Shown here: positions 11,694-23,251 of the stretch, one piece after another | Numbering within the stretch: position 1 is the first letter of the stretch | How the letters are laid out: every line of letters begins with the position of its first letter | Origin: Silene conica | Taxonomy: Eukaryota > Streptophyta > Magnoliopsida > Caryophyllales > Caryophyllaceae | Length of the DNA: 64,000 bases | NCBI GenBank assembly: GCA_029255685.2 | Contig: CM055313.2 | Coordinates: 73,758,641 to 73,822,640, forward strand | Direction of reading: 5' to 3' | Program-made: the position numbers and the translations under genes | The notes under the pieces: model-generated | The model's input: the letters and a program-made list of their open reading frames with translations, nothing else | What the model was told of the DNA's origin: nothing | Databases searched by the model: none

Positions 11694-14600
11694 ATGCCTA
11701 ATACTCGTTCTTCTGACCAACCGCTCGAGCCTTACGACTCAGAGATTGAACGTACCTTTTTCAGGTTAAGACAAGTCGGAGAAGGTTTGCTAGTTGCTTT
11801 TGAGCACCCAGATTCTGAGAAGGATATACACTCTAATTCAGACAGTTCGGAAATCTCTACTACTACTGACAATATGGCTAGAGAGACTCGAACCTTAAGG
11901 GAGCTTACAGCTCCAAACCTTGACGTTCAACCATTGTGCATCACTTTTCCAGCATTGAACGATGGAGTCACTTTTGAACTGAAATCGGGTTTGATACATC
12001 AATTACCCAGTTTCAGTGGAATGAGTATTGAGGATCCGAACAAGCATCTTTCGGATTTTCATATTGTTTGCACCGGTATGAAGCCCGCCAATGTCACGGA
12101 AGAACAATTGAAATTGAGGGCATTTCCTTTCTCCTTGAAGGACAATGCAAGAGATTGGTTAAACTATCTACCACCGGGGAGTATCACTACTTGGGTAGGT
12201 ATGAAGAAGGCATTCTTGGAGAAATACTTTCCTCCTTCTCGATCCTCTCACTTGAAAAGAGCCATCAGTAATGTTGAACAACAAGATGGAGAAACTATGT
12301 ATGAGTTTCTTGAGAAATTTAAGAAACTTTGTGCTAGTTGTCCTTACCATGGATACTCTGACCAGGATCTTATCATGTATTTTTGTGGAGGCCTGAATCT
12401 AGATGATCGTCGTATGATTCACTCTGCTTGTGGGGGAAATATTGCCAACAAGAATCCAGATGAGGCTTGGGAGGTTATCACAGAGCTAGCTGAGACCTCT
12501 AGACAATTTGAGAGGAAACCATCACGAAGAGGAGTGAGTGCTATGGGTGTTAGTCCTGGATTGGAGGAAAAAGTTGATAATATTGTTTCCACTCTCCGTG
12601 ATATGTTATCTGGGAGACAGATGGCTACTGTTTGTGGCATATGCGCTATTGAGGGTCATCCTAGCGAATTATGCCCTCAAATGCAAGAAGGTGGTGTTGA
12701 AGAGGTGAACGGTGTTTGGGAGAGTACTACCAACAATAGAAAATGGGATCCTTATTCCAAGACCTACAATGAAGGATGGAAAGCTCATCCTAACTTTCGT
12801 TGGGGAAATTCCCAAGCTGGTCCATCATCTGCCCCTCCTAGAGGTCAGTTTCTTCAGCGCCCACAAGGGCAACAATTTACTCAACAAGTGCCACAACAAG
12901 CAGCTCCACAAGCACCACCGAGTTCATCAATGTCCACGGAGGATATGATTCGTGCTCTTACTCTTAGTGTCACTCAAGATAGAGCAGACAACAAGCAAAA
13001 CTTTAAGAATCTTGAGAATCAAGTGAGTCAATTGGCTACTGCAGTCAACCGGTTGGAAGCTAAACAATCAGGAGCTCTACCATCTCAAACGGTAGAGAAT
13101 CCGAGAAAGAATGTGAGTGCAGTATCCTTGAGAAATGGAAGGCAATTAGAGGAAGTAGAGAAACCAAAAGCTAAATCCAAAGCAGCTGTCATTCAAGAGG
13201 AAGAAGAGATAGTGATTGATGATGGGAGTTCACAAGTGATTAAAGAGAATGAAGCGGTGCCTAGTTCAACTGTCACAGACCCACCAGTCCAGATCTATGA
13301 GCCCACTCCACCTTTCCCTGAAGCATTGAAGGATACTCGCAGGAAGGAGCATGACAATGATGTTTACGAAACCTTTCGTAAATGTGAGGTAAATATTCCC
13401 CTTCTAGAGTTGCTTAAAAGTGTCCCTCGGTATGCAAAGTTTTTAAAGGAACTTTGTACTATTAAGAGGAATAATAGACTTAAGGGAGTCAAGAAGGTGA
13501 AGGTAAATGAACATGTCTCAGCTATGTTTCAACAAAAATTGCCCACTAAATGTGGAGATCCGGGAGTGTTCACAATACCTTGTACTATAGGAGACACCAA
13601 AATTCATAATGCTATGCTAGATTTAGGTGCTTCGATTAATGTGATCCCCTATTCTGTCTATCAGTCTCTGAAACTTGGACCAATGAGTAAAACAAATGTT
13701 GTCATTCAACTAGCGGATCGGTCTAATGTTTATCCTAAGGGAATGGTTGAAGATGTCTTAGTTATGGTTGATAAATTGATTTTTCCTGCAGACTTTTATG
13801 TGCTTGAAATGGAGCACGATAGACATGCTTCCCCTATTTTGTTAGGACGACCATTTATGAAAACTGCAAAAACTAACATTGATGTTTTTAGCGGTTCTCT
13901 CACTATGGAGTTTGATGGTCAAGTGGTGGAATTTAATATTTTCGATTCTATGAAATTCCCCAGAGATGACCATTCTTTATGTCTTATTGATGTGTTTGAG
14001 CCATTAGTGCAGGATACCTTTGATGTTGCTAATCCAGATGAGTACCAGGTTGTGATTGAGAACGGTATAGTAGAAGATGATTTTGATGATTCATTGCCTA
14101 CTAACTTGCAGGAGAAAGCTGTAGAGTTGACCGGAGTGTCCTTCGTGCACACAGAACCACCCCCTTTACCACTAACTGTGCCTAGTGAAACCTTGCTACC
14201 ATCTATTTTGCAGGCACCAGTTGTAGAGTTGAAACCACTTCCAGATCACTTAAAGTATGTGTTCCTTGGTGAGGGAGATACATTGCCTGCAATTATTTCC
14301 AGTAAGCTCACCCAGGAACAAGAAAAGAGGTTGGTGGAGGTGTTGAAGGAGCATAAACAAGCTATAGGTTGGACTATTGCCGACATCAAGGGCATAAGTC
14401 CATCAACTTGTATGCATCGGATTCTACTGGAAGACGAGGCACGACCGGTAAGGCAACCGCAGCGGCGGTTGAACCCTCCTATGATGGATGTCGTGAAGAA
14501 GGAGGTATTGAAACTTCTCGAAGTCGGTATGATCTATCCTATTTCTGATAGCAAGTGGGTTAGTCCCACTCAGGTTGTCCCTAAGAAGAGTGGAGTCACT

Positions 14601-17135
14601 GTTGTAGAGAATAAGGATGGGGATTTAGTGCCTACTAGAGTCCAGAATGGGTGGAGGGTGTGCATAGATTACCGTAGGCTGAACACGGTAACTCGAAAAG
14701 ATCATTTTCCCCTACCTTTCATTGACCAAATGTTAGAGAGACTCGCTGGGAAGGCATATTACTGCTTTTTGGATGGATATTCAGGTTATTTTCAAATAGC
14801 CATTGCTCCTGAAGATCAGGAGAAGACCACTTTTACATGTCCTTTTGGTACCTTCGCGTATCGACGCATGCCATTTGGGTTGTGTAATGCTCCCGCAACA
14901 TTTCAGCGCTGTATGGTTAGCATTTTCTCTGAGTATGTGGAGAATTTCATTGAGGTATTTATGGATGACTTTACTGTCCATGGTGACTCTTTTGATGCAT
15001 GTCTGAGTCACTTATCACTTGTTTTGAAGCGTTGTGTTGAAACTAACCTTGTACTTAATTCTGAGAAATGTCATTTCATGGTGGAACAGGGTATAGTTTT
15101 GGGACATGTTGTGTCGGGTAAGGGGATAGAGGTAGATAAAGCGAAAATTGATACAATCAAGACTTTACCCTATCCTACTAATGTGCGCGAAGTTCGCTCC
15201 TTTCTTGGACATGCAGGTTTTTACAGAAGGTTCATTAAGGATTTTTCCAAGGTTGCACAACCATTGTGCAAATTGCTGCAAAAGGAGGTTGACTTTGTGT
15301 TTGATGAGGATTGCAAGGCGGCATTTGATCAGCTGAAAACCCGTCTTACCACTGCTCCAATTATTCAGGCTCCTAATTGGTCTCTTCCGTTTGAGATCAT
15401 GTGTGATGCGAGTGACTATGCTCTTGGAGCGGTCTTGGGTCAAAAAGATGGAAGAGCTTCTCATGTCATTCATTATGCCTCTATGACTCTTAATGATGCA
15501 CAACGCAACTACTCTACTACTGAGAAAGAGATGTTGGCTGTTGTGTTTGCTTTAGAAAAATTTCGTTCTTACTTGCTTGGTACTAAAGTTGTTATTTATA
15601 CAGATCATGCTGCACTTCGTCACTTGATGATAAAGAAGGAAGCCAAGCCTAGGTTAATCCGTTGGATTCTCCTCCTAAGTGAGTTCGACATTGAGGTGAG
15701 AGACAAGAAAGGTGCAGAGAACGTGGTTGCAGACCACTTGAGTCGGTTGGTAAGAAATGATGACCATGACCAAGGTTTGGAGGTGGTAAAGGGAGTTTTT
15801 CCTGATGAAACTTTATTTTCTTTACGCACTCTGGAGCCTTGGTATGCTAATATTGTCAACTATTTGGTCTCTAACAAGTTTCCTACTTGGTTTTCTAAAG
15901 CGCAGAAAGATAAGATTCGCAGTGATGCGAAACACTATGTGTGGGATGATCCATATTTATGGAAGCATTGCTCTGATCAGATTATTAGGCGGTGTGTTTC
16001 TGAGAGTGAGATGACTTATATTCTCACTTTCTGTCATTCTCATGCATGTGGTGGTCACTTTGGGTCCAAGAGAACAGCAAGAAAGGTGCTCGATTGTGGT
16101 TTTTACTGGCCACACCTGTTTCGAGATGCCCATGGATTTTGTAAGTCTTGTGACAACTGTCAAAGAGTAGGAAACATATCCCAACGCAATGAAATGCCTC
16201 AAACCCCCATTATATATTGTGAAATTTTTGATGTGTGGGGGATTGATTTCATGGGACCATTTCCTATTTCTTTTGGGTTTAGTTACATACTACTTGCTGT
16301 CGATTATGTTTCGAAGTGGGTAGAAGCAATACCCACTAAGACTGATGATTCTAAAGTGGTTGCAGATTTTATCAAGTCATTCATCTTTGTTAGGTTTGGA
16401 TTCCCAAAGGCCATAATCAGTGATCGTGGGACGCATTTTTGCAATAGAATAGTTGGTGCTTTACTGAAGAAGTACCATGTCACTCACAAAGTCTCCACTG
16501 CTTATCACCCACAGACCAATGGGCAAGCCGAGGTGTCGAATAGGGAGGTGAAATCTATTTTGGAGAAAACGGTAAATCCCAATCGTAAGGATTGGAGTCA
16601 ACGCTTGGAAGATGCGTTATGGGCATACCGTACTGCTTATAAGACACCTATAGGTATGTCTCCCTACCGTTTAGTGTTTGGAAAGCCGTGTCATTTGCCA
16701 GTGGAGCTCGAGCATCGAGCTTATTGGGCGGTGAAGAGTTTCAATACGAGTTTGGTCGGAGCAAGTGAGAATCGGAAGTTAGAGCTACAAGAGCTTGAAG
16801 AAATCCGGAATGACTCGTATGAGAATGCGGCTATTTATAAGGAAAAGACGAGATTATTGCATGACAAGATGATATCTAGAAAGGAGTTCACAGTGGGTCA
16901 AAAAGTACTCCTTTTTCAATCTCGCTTTAAGCTATTTCCTGGTAAGTTGAGGTCACGTTGGGTTGGACCGTATGTGGTTACGGAAGTGGCATTTCATGGA
17001 GCTATTAAGATACGTAGTTTGGCCACCAACAAAGTTTTGAAGGTGAACGGTCAACGTTTAAAGCCATATTACGAGGGGTTTCAAGTTGAGACGGTGGAGA
17101 GTTTGACTCTCTATGAACCGACTTATGAAGACTAA
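11694..17135 (+). CDS. gag-pol: Athila Gag-Pol polyprotein, uninterrupted
   Basis: A single 1813-aa frame starts 82 bases after the LTR. In order: Gag (about 100-280) with the [15 protein letters not shown] retrotransposon core; a Cys-x2-Cys-x4-His-x4-Cys knuckle at 314-327; aspartic protease with Asp643 in LDLGAS (the Leu after Asp replaces the usual Thr/Ser, as in Athila relatives I recall); reverse transcriptase with FMDD at 1089-1092; RNase H from CDAS near 1237; integrase with a His/Cys zinc module near 1449-1490, a D1518-D1577-E1613 triad (35 residues between the last two), and a C-terminal SRWVGPY motif. The polyprotein makes the particle, cuts itself, copies the RNA to DNA and inserts it. 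No stop or frameshift interrupts it, so the coding part looks functional. Confidence 0.95.
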   Translation: MPNTRSSDQPLEPYDSEIERTFFRLRQVGEGLLVAFEHPDSEKDIHSNSDSSEISTTTDNMARETRTLRELTAPNLDVQPLCITFPALNDGVTFELKSGLIHQLPSFSGMSIEDPNKHLSDFHIVCTGMKPANVTEEQLKLRAFPFSLKDNARDWLNYLPPGSITTWVGMKKAFLEKYFPPSRSSHLKRAISNVEQQDGETMYEFLEKFKKLCASCPYHGYSDQDLIMYFCGGLNLDDRRMIHSACGGNIANKNPDEAWEVITELAETSRQFERKPSRRGVSAMGVSPGLEEKVDNIVSTLRDMLSGRQMATVCGICAIEGHPSELCPQMQEGGVEEVNGVWESTTNNRKWDPYSKTYNEGWKAHPNFRWGNSQAGPSSAPPRGQFLQRPQGQQFTQQVPQQAAPQAPPSSSMSTEDMIRALTLSVTQDRADNKQNFKNLENQVSQLATAVNRLEAKQSGALPSQTVENPRKNVSAVSLRNGRQLEEVEKPKAKSKAAVIQEEEEIVIDDGSSQVIKENEAVPSSTVTDPPVQIYEPTPPFPEALKDTRRKEHDNDVYETFRKCEVNIPLLELLKSVPRYAKFLKELCTIKRNNRLKGVKKVKVNEHVSAMFQQKLPTKCGDPGVFTIPCTIGDTKIHNAMLDLGASINVIPYSVYQSLKLGPMSKTNVVIQLADRSNVYPKGMVEDVLVMVDKLIFPADFYVLEMEHDRHASPILLGRPFMKTAKTNIDVFSGSLTMEFDGQVVEFNIFDSMKFPRDDHSLCLIDVFEPLVQDTFDVANPDEYQVVIENGIVEDDFDDSLPTNLQEKAVELTGVSFVHTEPPPLPLTVPSETLLPSILQAPVVELKPLPDHLKYVFLGEGDTLPAIISSKLTQEQEKRLVEVLKEHKQAIGWTIADIKGISPSTCMHRILLEDEARPVRQPQRRLNPPMMDVVKKEVLKLLEVGMIYPISDSKWVSPTQVVPKKSGVTVVENKDGDLVPTRVQNGWRVCIDYRRLNTVTRKDHFPLPFIDQMLERLAGKAYYCFLDGYSGYFQIAIAPEDQEKTTFTCPFGTFAYRRMPFGLCNAPATFQRCMVSIFSEYVENFIEVFMDDFTVHGDSFDACLSHLSLVLKRCVETNLVLNSEKCHFMVEQGIVLGHVVSGKGIEVDKAKIDTIKTLPYPTNVREVRSFLGHAGFYRRFIKDFSKVAQPLCKLLQKEVDFVFDEDCKAAFDQLKTRLTTAPIIQAPNWSLPFEIMCDASDYALGAVLGQKDGRASHVIHYASMTLNDAQRNYSTTEKEMLAVVFALEKFRSYLLGTKVVIYTDHAALRHLMIKKEAKPRLIRWILLLSEFDIEVRDKKGAENVVADHLSRLVRNDDHDQGLEVVKGVFPDETLFSLRTLEPWYANIVNYLVSNKFPTWFSKAQKDKIRSDAKHYVWDDPYLWKHCSDQIIRRCVSESEMTYILTFCHSHACGGHFGSKRTARKVLDCGFYWPHLFRDAHGFCKSCDNCQRVGNISQRNEMPQTPIIYCEIFDVWGIDFMGPFPISFGFSYILLAVDYVSKWVEAIPTKTDDSKVVADFIKSFIFVRFGFPKAIISDRGTHFCNRIVGALLKKYHVTHKVSTAYHPQTNGQAEVSNREVKSILEKTVNPNRKDWSQRLEDALWAYRTAYKTPIGMSPYRLVFGKPCHLPVELEHRAYWAVKSFNTSLVGASENRKLELQELEEIRNDSYENAAIYKEKTRLLHDKMISRKEFTVGQKVLLFQSRFKLFPGKLRSRWVGPYVVTEVAFHGAIKIRSLATNKVLKVNGQRLKPYYEGFQVETVESLTLYEPTYED

Positions 17136-17304
17136 CTCTCATCCCGAAGTCGAGCGAACGACTTTAAACAAAAGCGCTCACGGGAGGCAACCCGAGTTTT
17201 TATTTTTGTTGTTTTTCATGTTTTTAGTTTGTTTTTTTTAGTGCAATGTTCTCTTTACTAATTTTGTGTTTTTGTAGGTTGGAAGCTTTTCTTCCGTCTT
17301 GGGA

Positions 17305-17336
<32 letters not shown>

Positions 17337-17516
17337 GAAAAAAAACTCTCCGCGGCCAGCCTACCCCGCGACCCGCGCCCCCTGCCGCGGCCAGCCCAGC
17401 ACTCTGCACCAATTCCACAAACGAAAAAAGAAAAAAAAACTCTCCGCGGCCAGCCTACCCCGCGACCCGCGGGAATCCCAGCGACCCGCCCGTCGTCCTG
17501 AAAGAAACCGACACAA

Positions 17517-17554
<38 letters not shown>

Positions 17555-18149
17555 AGCGAAAACCGCGACCCGCGCATATCCCCGCGACCCGCCCGCCTCT
17601 CTTTTTTCTTTTATTTCCATCACACCTCACATAACCCTTCCTACCACCACACTTCTCTCCACCAACACCAACTTCCACACTCACTACATCCACCACCGTG
17701 CCGCCGCCAGCCACCACCGTGCGACAGCCCCTTTCTCATCTCTTTGAGTCACACTTGGGTTGGTTGCTCTTGGAATTGACGGTATTACTATTGGAATTGA
17801 CGGTATTGCTTTTGGAATTGACGGTGTTTCCATTTTTCACCAATAACTTATGAATGGTTGGTGAGTTCCTCTCTTAATTCAACTTTCATTTTAGGTTTGC
17901 CTTGAATTTATTTCATTGTTAAACCTAACTTTAGTTTACTAAGGTTGTTATTGGGAGTCTTGGCTAGGTTGAGTTTGTTGTTGTTGGTGAAGGTTTGGAG
18001 GTTTTAGGAGTTCAATTGTATGCATTTGTTCTATTCTTATGCTTTGTGGGTATTGGGATACTTGAATTGTGCAATTGAAAGAGCTTTTGGTAGTGCCTAG
18101 AAGGTGTTTGAGGATTTGCCTAAGAGGATACTTGGTTCATTCTTTGGTT
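17136..18149 (+). other. Athila spacer with A-runs and inverted GC minisatellite
   Basis: Between gag-pol and the env-like ORF lie two long A-runs (about 17308-17331 and 17517-17552), a duplicated CTCTCCGCGGCCAGCCTACC block, and four copies of CCGCGACCCG at about 17365-17595. The longer form CCGCGACCCGCG is the reverse complement of the CGCGGGTCGCGG minisatellite in the LTRs. Near 17775-17830 the phrase TTGGAATTGACGGT occurs three times. Open frames here are poly-Lys or poly-Phe artefacts of the A-runs. Confidence 0.6.
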
Positions 18150-19415
18150 ATGGGTAACAAGAAATTGAAGAAATCGGTTGTTGATTTTATGGGGTGTGAG
18201 AATTTGAGTACTGAGCATAAGAAAGTGTGGCGGATTTTGTTTGACCGAGTTATAATGTCTACCAAGTTTGTCAACCCCTTTGCCACTGACATACTTGGGA
18301 TTCGAGATGCGGTACCGGAATTGCTTGGTCGGGTTGGTTTGGGAGCTTTCTGTGCCATTCAAGCACCCACTTTTCGGAGGTTTACCTTAGAATTTCTCTC
18401 CACTTTGCGCGTGCACAGAGGTGATGATCCCCCTCGGATCACTTTTCATCTTGATGGCGAGGAGAGGGAGTTGACTTTTGAGGAGTTGAGGGGGATTTTT
18501 GGGATTGATGAGAGGGCGGACGGGGAGTTCCATAAGTTAAGCTCACTAGAACAAGCGGTCTTTTGGAAGGCTATTACGGGGGGAGCAGGATTCCGACCGG
18601 CGGGTGAGAAAAATGCTGATATTCCACATCCGGCCCTTCGCTACATTCATCGCGTCTTGACATCTACCTTCTTATGCAAGGGTGAACCAACACATCTTCC
18701 CCGTACTGATTTGACATATTTGTGGGCAATGATGCCCGATAGTCATAGCCGTCCGGATTGGCTGGAGATTTTTCTGTCTGGGTGTGAGAAGCACCAAAAA
18801 GCTGCTTCGGGAAATATTCCGATGGGGGGCATGGTTACTCTCCTTGCTCGTCACTTTCACCTTGAGGACCCTGACGATGTCGTAGCAGGCGAGACTTCCG
18901 TTAGTCTAGAGTTGATGAAGAGTTGTGAGATGGTTGTGTGGGTAGCTGAATTTGCCGACTATGTATGGACCCGGGGAACTGATCATCAATATTACTTGCG
19001 GTTACCTAGGGGCACAGAAGGTCGACCGCTTCCCTTAGGACCTACCCCAGCCCATTTCTTCCTTCGCTCTGATATAGGGCTCGTCAATCCCGGGCCAGCT
19101 ATGCCACGTTCGTCACCAGTGAGGTCGTCTCCTCTTGAGGTGACCGGTCCTTCTGGTCCACCAGATTTTGCAAATTGGGGTGCGTGGAGAGAGCAGATGG
19201 AAGATTTGCAGGAAGAGAGCGTCGACAATTCTCGTTTTTGTGCTGAGGTAAGCCGCTGTGTGAATGAGTTTCACTTGAAGAAATACCCGGGCGAGTACGC
19301 GGAGCCTTCTTCAGAATTCTATGCCGAGCTAGCTGCTCGAAAGGAGGCCCGGTTGGAGAGGAACGCGGCACGTGCGGCACACTCACGTGGCGCTACTTCC
19401 CCTTCTCATTCTTGA
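18150..19415 (+). CDS. Athila env-like ORF (ATHILA ORF-1 family protein)
   Basis: The frame is open from before 18069; the first ATG is at 18150, giving 421 aa. The text FVNPFATDILGIRDAV followed by a Gly-Leu stretch and TLEFLSTL fits the ATHILA ORF-1 family, the protein found downstream of pol in Athila elements and often called env-like. I see no signal peptide and no convincing transmembrane helix, so an envelope role is not supported here. The C-terminus is charged (Glu/Arg/Ala-rich). It would need splicing, a separate promoter or re-initiation, since it is 1 kb past the pol stop. The frame is intact, and its biochemical function is unknown. Confidence 0.75.
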   Translation: MGNKKLKKSVVDFMGCENLSTEHKKVWRILFDRVIMSTKFVNPFATDILGIRDAVPELLGRVGLGAFCAIQAPTFRRFTLEFLSTLRVHRGDDPPRITFHLDGEERELTFEELRGIFGIDERADGEFHKLSSLEQAVFWKAITGGAGFRPAGEKNADIPHPALRYIHRVLTSTFLCKGEPTHLPRTDLTYLWAMMPDSHSRPDWLEIFLSGCEKHQKAASGNIPMGGMVTLLARHFHLEDPDDVVAGETSVSLELMKSCEMVVWVAEFADYVWTRGTDHQYYLRLPRGTEGRPLPLGPTPAHFFLRSDIGLVNPGPAMPRSSPVRSSPLEVTGPSGPPDFANWGAWREQMEDLQEESVDNSRFCAEVSRCVNEFHLKKYPGEYAEPSSEFYAELAARKEARLERNAARAAHSRGATSPSHS

Positions 19416-20264
19416 GCTTTTGAGGTAATCCCTTTCTTCTTTTTGTTTTGCCTTATTCTCACACATTTGAGGACAAAGTGTCATTCAAGAGTGGGGAAGG
19501 GAGTTATACTCAATGTACATATTTTCTTTAAGTTTATCACAAAGTTTATCTAAAAAAAAAATGAAAAAAAATGAAAAAAAAAGAGAAAAAAATGAAGGAA
19601 AAAAGAAAAAAAAAGAAAGGAATACCCGGCTAGGTGAAAACCCGAAAGGGCGCCTAGGCAAAAAATGGGAAAAGTGGCCGAGGACGGAGTGAAAACCCGA
19701 AAGGGCGCTCCGGGTAAAATGAAGAATTGAGATGCGTGCCACGAGAGCTAGTGTGAGGACATCGCTAGAGTGAAAACCCGCAAGGGCGGGCGCTCTAGGC
19801 AAAATGAGAGATCTAAGAAAAAAAAAACACTGTTTTTCCCTCTTTATTTTTGGCGGGCGTCATAAGAAGGGTGCCAAAGAAGGTTGTTTTGGGTAGGACT
19901 AGTGGCTAAGGTGAGGAGAACCGCGGTGCGTTGTTGTTGGTTGCACCTTGCTGATGCGGTTGTTGGTAGTAGGTTGGCTAAGGAGTAGAGGCGTCTAGGA
20001 AAAATTTCATGGCATGGGGGTTATGTTTTGTTCAGACATGTTGGGTTGTTTGTTGGGTGACTCGATCTTTGTTGTGGCCATGAAATTTTTGTTCTTGTCT
20101 AGGTAGGAGGAATAAGGGGCGTAGACTTTTGTACTTGCAAAGTAAACTTGTTGGTGATAGCGTGAGTCGTGTTTGTTGGGTTTGAAGAGCTTTGTTGAAC
20201 TTACCTATGTCTTTGTTTCCGAGTTTTGCTCGGGGACGAGCAAAGGCCTAAGCGTGGGGAAGTT
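19416..20264 (+). other. Athila 3' untranslated region
   Basis: Contains A-rich tracts (19550-19620), three stem-loops (separate entry) and, just before the 3' LTR, the purine-rich AGCGTGGGGAAG (20251-20262), the likely plus-strand primer tract. No reading frame here looks coding. Confidence 0.7.
19630..19798 (+). other. Three related stem-loops with GNRA-type loops
   Basis: At 19630-19657, 19685-19712 and 19765-19798 the same plan recurs: a 7-8 bp outer stem, AAAA on the 5' side, then CCC-GNAA-GGG. The outer arms are CTAGGTG/CGCCTAG, CGGAGTG/CGCTCCG and CTAGAGTG/CGCTCTAG; they differ in sequence but each pair is complementary (one G-U per stem). The loops are GAAA, GAAA and GCAA, all GNRA. 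Copy 3 has four extra bases (CGGG) opposite the AAAA. The pattern of change points to selection for RNA shape. Role unknown: packaging, export, translation or replication control are possible. Confidence 0.8.
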
Positions 20265-21596
20265 TGATATGCCGTATTTAGTACGGGTTTAAGAGGCGTG
20301 AGTTAGTTGGATAAACATGATATAAATGGGTTGTTAGAAGGATAATTGCATTAAGATCCATTTTGAGTTGTTGGCATTATTTTGGGAGTTTTAGAAGAGA
20401 TTATGGATCAATGAAGTGTAGATATCTTTTGGCTTTGAGTATTCGTTAATCATGGATAGGGTGCATACGGTTTTGCCCTTTTTGGCCCATCAGGTGAAGG
20501 AAGCGAACCATTGGTCAAGCCCGTTGTTCAAGCAAGGAAAGACGAAGAAGGAAGAAATGCGTCAGAAACTCCCGCGGGTCGCGGATTTTTCCCGCGGGTC
20601 GCGGATGTGGCCCGTGTGTCGGCTAGCATCGGTTTCTAATTTTTTTGTTTCCAACTTTCAGCGAGACTTTGAGATTTTTATTTTTTATCTTTATTTTGTT
20701 TATGACTTTTGGTATTAGGTTAAGTAGGGGGGAGACTAGAGTTTGGCAGTTACTTTTTACTTTGGGAAAAAAAGAACTCTTATTTTGTTATTCCTTATGC
20801 AAACTATGAAGAACTAATTCTCCTTCTCGATTCAAGGTATTTTGAAGCTACAAGTTTATCAATTGTGAGACCGTCTTAATCCTCTATTTTATGCTTGAGT
20901 ATTACTTATTCTCCGTTCATAATTTATGATTGTTGTATGTTTAATTGATTTGGCCAATTGATTATTTCATCCTTCGATCTAGTGCAATTCTATATGTTTG
21001 AATCCGTAATTGTTCAATTCGTTAGATAAAGTTGCAACCTTTAATCCAATTAATTGTATGCGTTTCATAGTAGTTGGGTAAAAGGGGGAATAAATATATA
21101 ATTCGAACCAATAACCGCGTGTGTTAAAGGTCGTTATTCTCGTTGTATGTTCTATTCATTCATGTTGTTTATGAATTAAATCTAGACGCGTGGATTAGAT
21201 TATTCATTGATTAGGTTGCTTAGACTCGCGTTTCGAACTGAGTAATATTATCTGCGGAACATATAAGACTCTTGTCTTACAACGGGATACTCAAGGGATA
21301 TATAGGGGTTAATGGTCGACGATCAATTGTTAACTAGTAGTGGATAAACCTTGACTCGGGTTTCTAAATCATCTGAAATCTTTGTTGTTTTTAGTCTTTC
21401 ACCCATTTTGTTGATTGTTTTCCTTGTTGTTTAATCATTCAAAAAAACCCCCCTTGGTTACCTTTTGTCTGCATTTGTTTACACATAAGTTGCATCGTCT
21501 TCCCTGCGGATTCGACACCCGACTTACCTCTGCTATATAGTTAAGGTATTAGGACTTTATTACTTATCTTTGGGAGCATACGACTTCGGCTCACCA
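20265..21596 (+). repeat. Athila 3' LTR
   Basis: 1332 bp from TGATATGCC to CTCACCA, followed by the CTCAT duplication. This uninterrupted copy shows what the 5' LTR looked like before the CACTA insertion (TTTAATCATTC at about 21430). Confidence 0.95.
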
Positions 21597-21601
21597 CTCA
21601 T

Positions 21602-22068
21602 TCCTACTCTTATCAAATAGTTCACTTAAATGAGTTCAAAATAGTGATGGGATCTCACTCTTTATAAAATTGAGACTTTAGCCTTTCTAGATCAAACAAC
21701 TATGAATCCCTTGTTCGTCGGTGGGCATATAGGACCTGTTGTTATCTCCATATGGACCCCTTCTACCTCGGGTAAGTAGTGTGTTGTGACCTAGTTGAAC
21801 TCAACACAATGATTCAATCAAGCTATTGAAATCATTATGGACTAATAGATAAATTTAAGAAATTTGTCGACTAAGAGTTCTAATATAGAACCAGTTAAAG
21901 GGTTAACTCACCAAATCGGGATTTGGGTCTTAGGATACATTATATAATTCTTTGAGTGAGATCGATTATATTATGTTGTATATCTTTGTTTAAAAAGATT
22001 TTAAATTCATTGATTTCTCATGTTTATTTATTTTCTCATTTGTAGATTATTTAATATCTGCCTTTAAA
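21602..22068 (+). other. Copia leader between the Athila insertion and gag
   Basis: Non-coding, AT-rich DNA leading straight into the copia gag ATG. It is the right-hand continuation of the leader interrupted at 1908. No gene seen. Confidence 0.5.
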
Positions 22069-23251
22069 ATGACTGATCCAAATGCAACTCCGGGCCCTAG
22101 CGTCACCCTCACCAGGGAGTCGTGGTTACGCTCTTTTATGGACCACGTCTCCTACAATCAGAACTCCCGCCTTAAGAATGATGGGAGTAACTTTACCGAT
22201 TGGGAGGCAGCATTACGGAATGCTGCCATTGCTGACGGTAAATTAAAGTATTTGGTTGAGCCAGTACCGGTTGAACCAACTGCAAGGATTGGAGCCCAAC
22301 GAACTGCATATGATGAGTTCGTTCGTGAAGCTGGTGCGATTAAGAATGTACTTATTTATGCAATGGAAAGCAATTTGCAGCGCCGCTTCATTTCACAAGG
22401 TGCGAATAAGATTTTCACCACCCTTACCAATGAATTCTCGCAAGCTCCTAGAATCATGAGATATGACGCAGCAGTCCGCTTCTTCGAAGCTAAACTGTCC
22501 AAGGGCCAAGCGGTTAGCCCACACATCCTCAAGATGATTGAGAATGTGGAAGTTCTGGAGTCTCTCGGTTGCAAGATTGAGGAGTCAATCATTGTAGACC
22601 GAATCTTACACTCTCTTCATGATGGGTTCACCCAATTCAGGGTGAATTATAACATGAATGACATGAAGAAAAGTCTTCATGAACTCCACTCTCAGCTCGT
22701 GCAAGCTGAGAAAGATCTCAATTTGAGTGGGAGTGCTAAGAAGGACGTCCTTGTCATACAAGCTAATTGGAAGGGAAAGGGAAAGGCAAAGGCTCCCTTA
22801 AATGTTAAGAAGCCTCAGTTCAAAAGAAAGCAGCCGAAGCCAAAGAGTGGACCTTGTGAGACCAGTAACTCAAAGGCCAAAACTAAGAGCAAAGGGAAAG
22901 AAGGAGAGTGCCACCATTGCCACGAGTCCGGGCATTGGAAAAGGAACTGCCCTAAGTACCTCGAGGATATATCAAGGCTGGACGAGTGACAGCCACCGGT
23001 ATACCGTCATTTATTCATATGATTGAAATAAACCATGCAAGTTCAGCAACATGGGTATTTGATACTGGTTGTGGTTCTCACTTGTGTAATCACTTACAGG
23101 GTTTAAGGGACGTCCGCAAACTTGAGAAAGGGGATGTTGACCTTCGTGTTGGAAATGGAGCAAAGGTTGCAGCTGTCTCCATAGGAACTTATGTACTCAA
23201 ACTACCTAGTAGTTTCGAGTTATTTTTAAATAATTGTTATTTTGTTCCTAG
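22069..23251 (+). pseudogene. Ty1/copia Gag and start of protease, broken
   Basis: The 306-aa Gag frame (22069-22989) has the copia gag-polypeptide fold region, a Lys-rich tract and a Cys-x2-Cys-x4-His-x4-Cys knuckle (CHHCHESGHWKRNC). A two-base AT duplication near 22968 shifts the frame just after the knuckle. Protease text continues in another frame from about 22970, with the active-site motif FDTGCGSHLC near 23060, to FVPS at 23250. There a 572-bp foldback element interrupts it. Integrase, reverse transcriptase and RNase H are not seen downstream, so this is a truncated, dead copy. Confidence 0.85.

Larger units (their letters stand above)
1904..21601 (+). mobile_element. Athila-type Ty3/gypsy retrotransposon with CTCAT target duplication
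   Basis: Long terminal repeats at 1909-11611 (split by a CACTA element) and 20265-21596 start TGATATGCC and end CTCACCA. The flanking five bases, CTCAT, are duplicated at 1904-1908 and 21597-21601. Inside follow a tRNA-Asp-type primer site, one gag-pol frame with gypsy order (Gag, protease, reverse transcriptase, RNase H, integrase), a long spacer, an env-like ORF and a 3' untranslated region. Without the nested CACTA it is about 11.35 kb, in the range usual for Athila. The LTRs show about six single-base differences by eye plus one tandem-repeat length change, so the insertion is young. Confidence 0.93.

Noticed and set aside
17224-17779. Poly-Lys and poly-Phe frames after gag-pol
   Set aside because: Created by the A-runs and the GC minisatellite of the Athila spacer.
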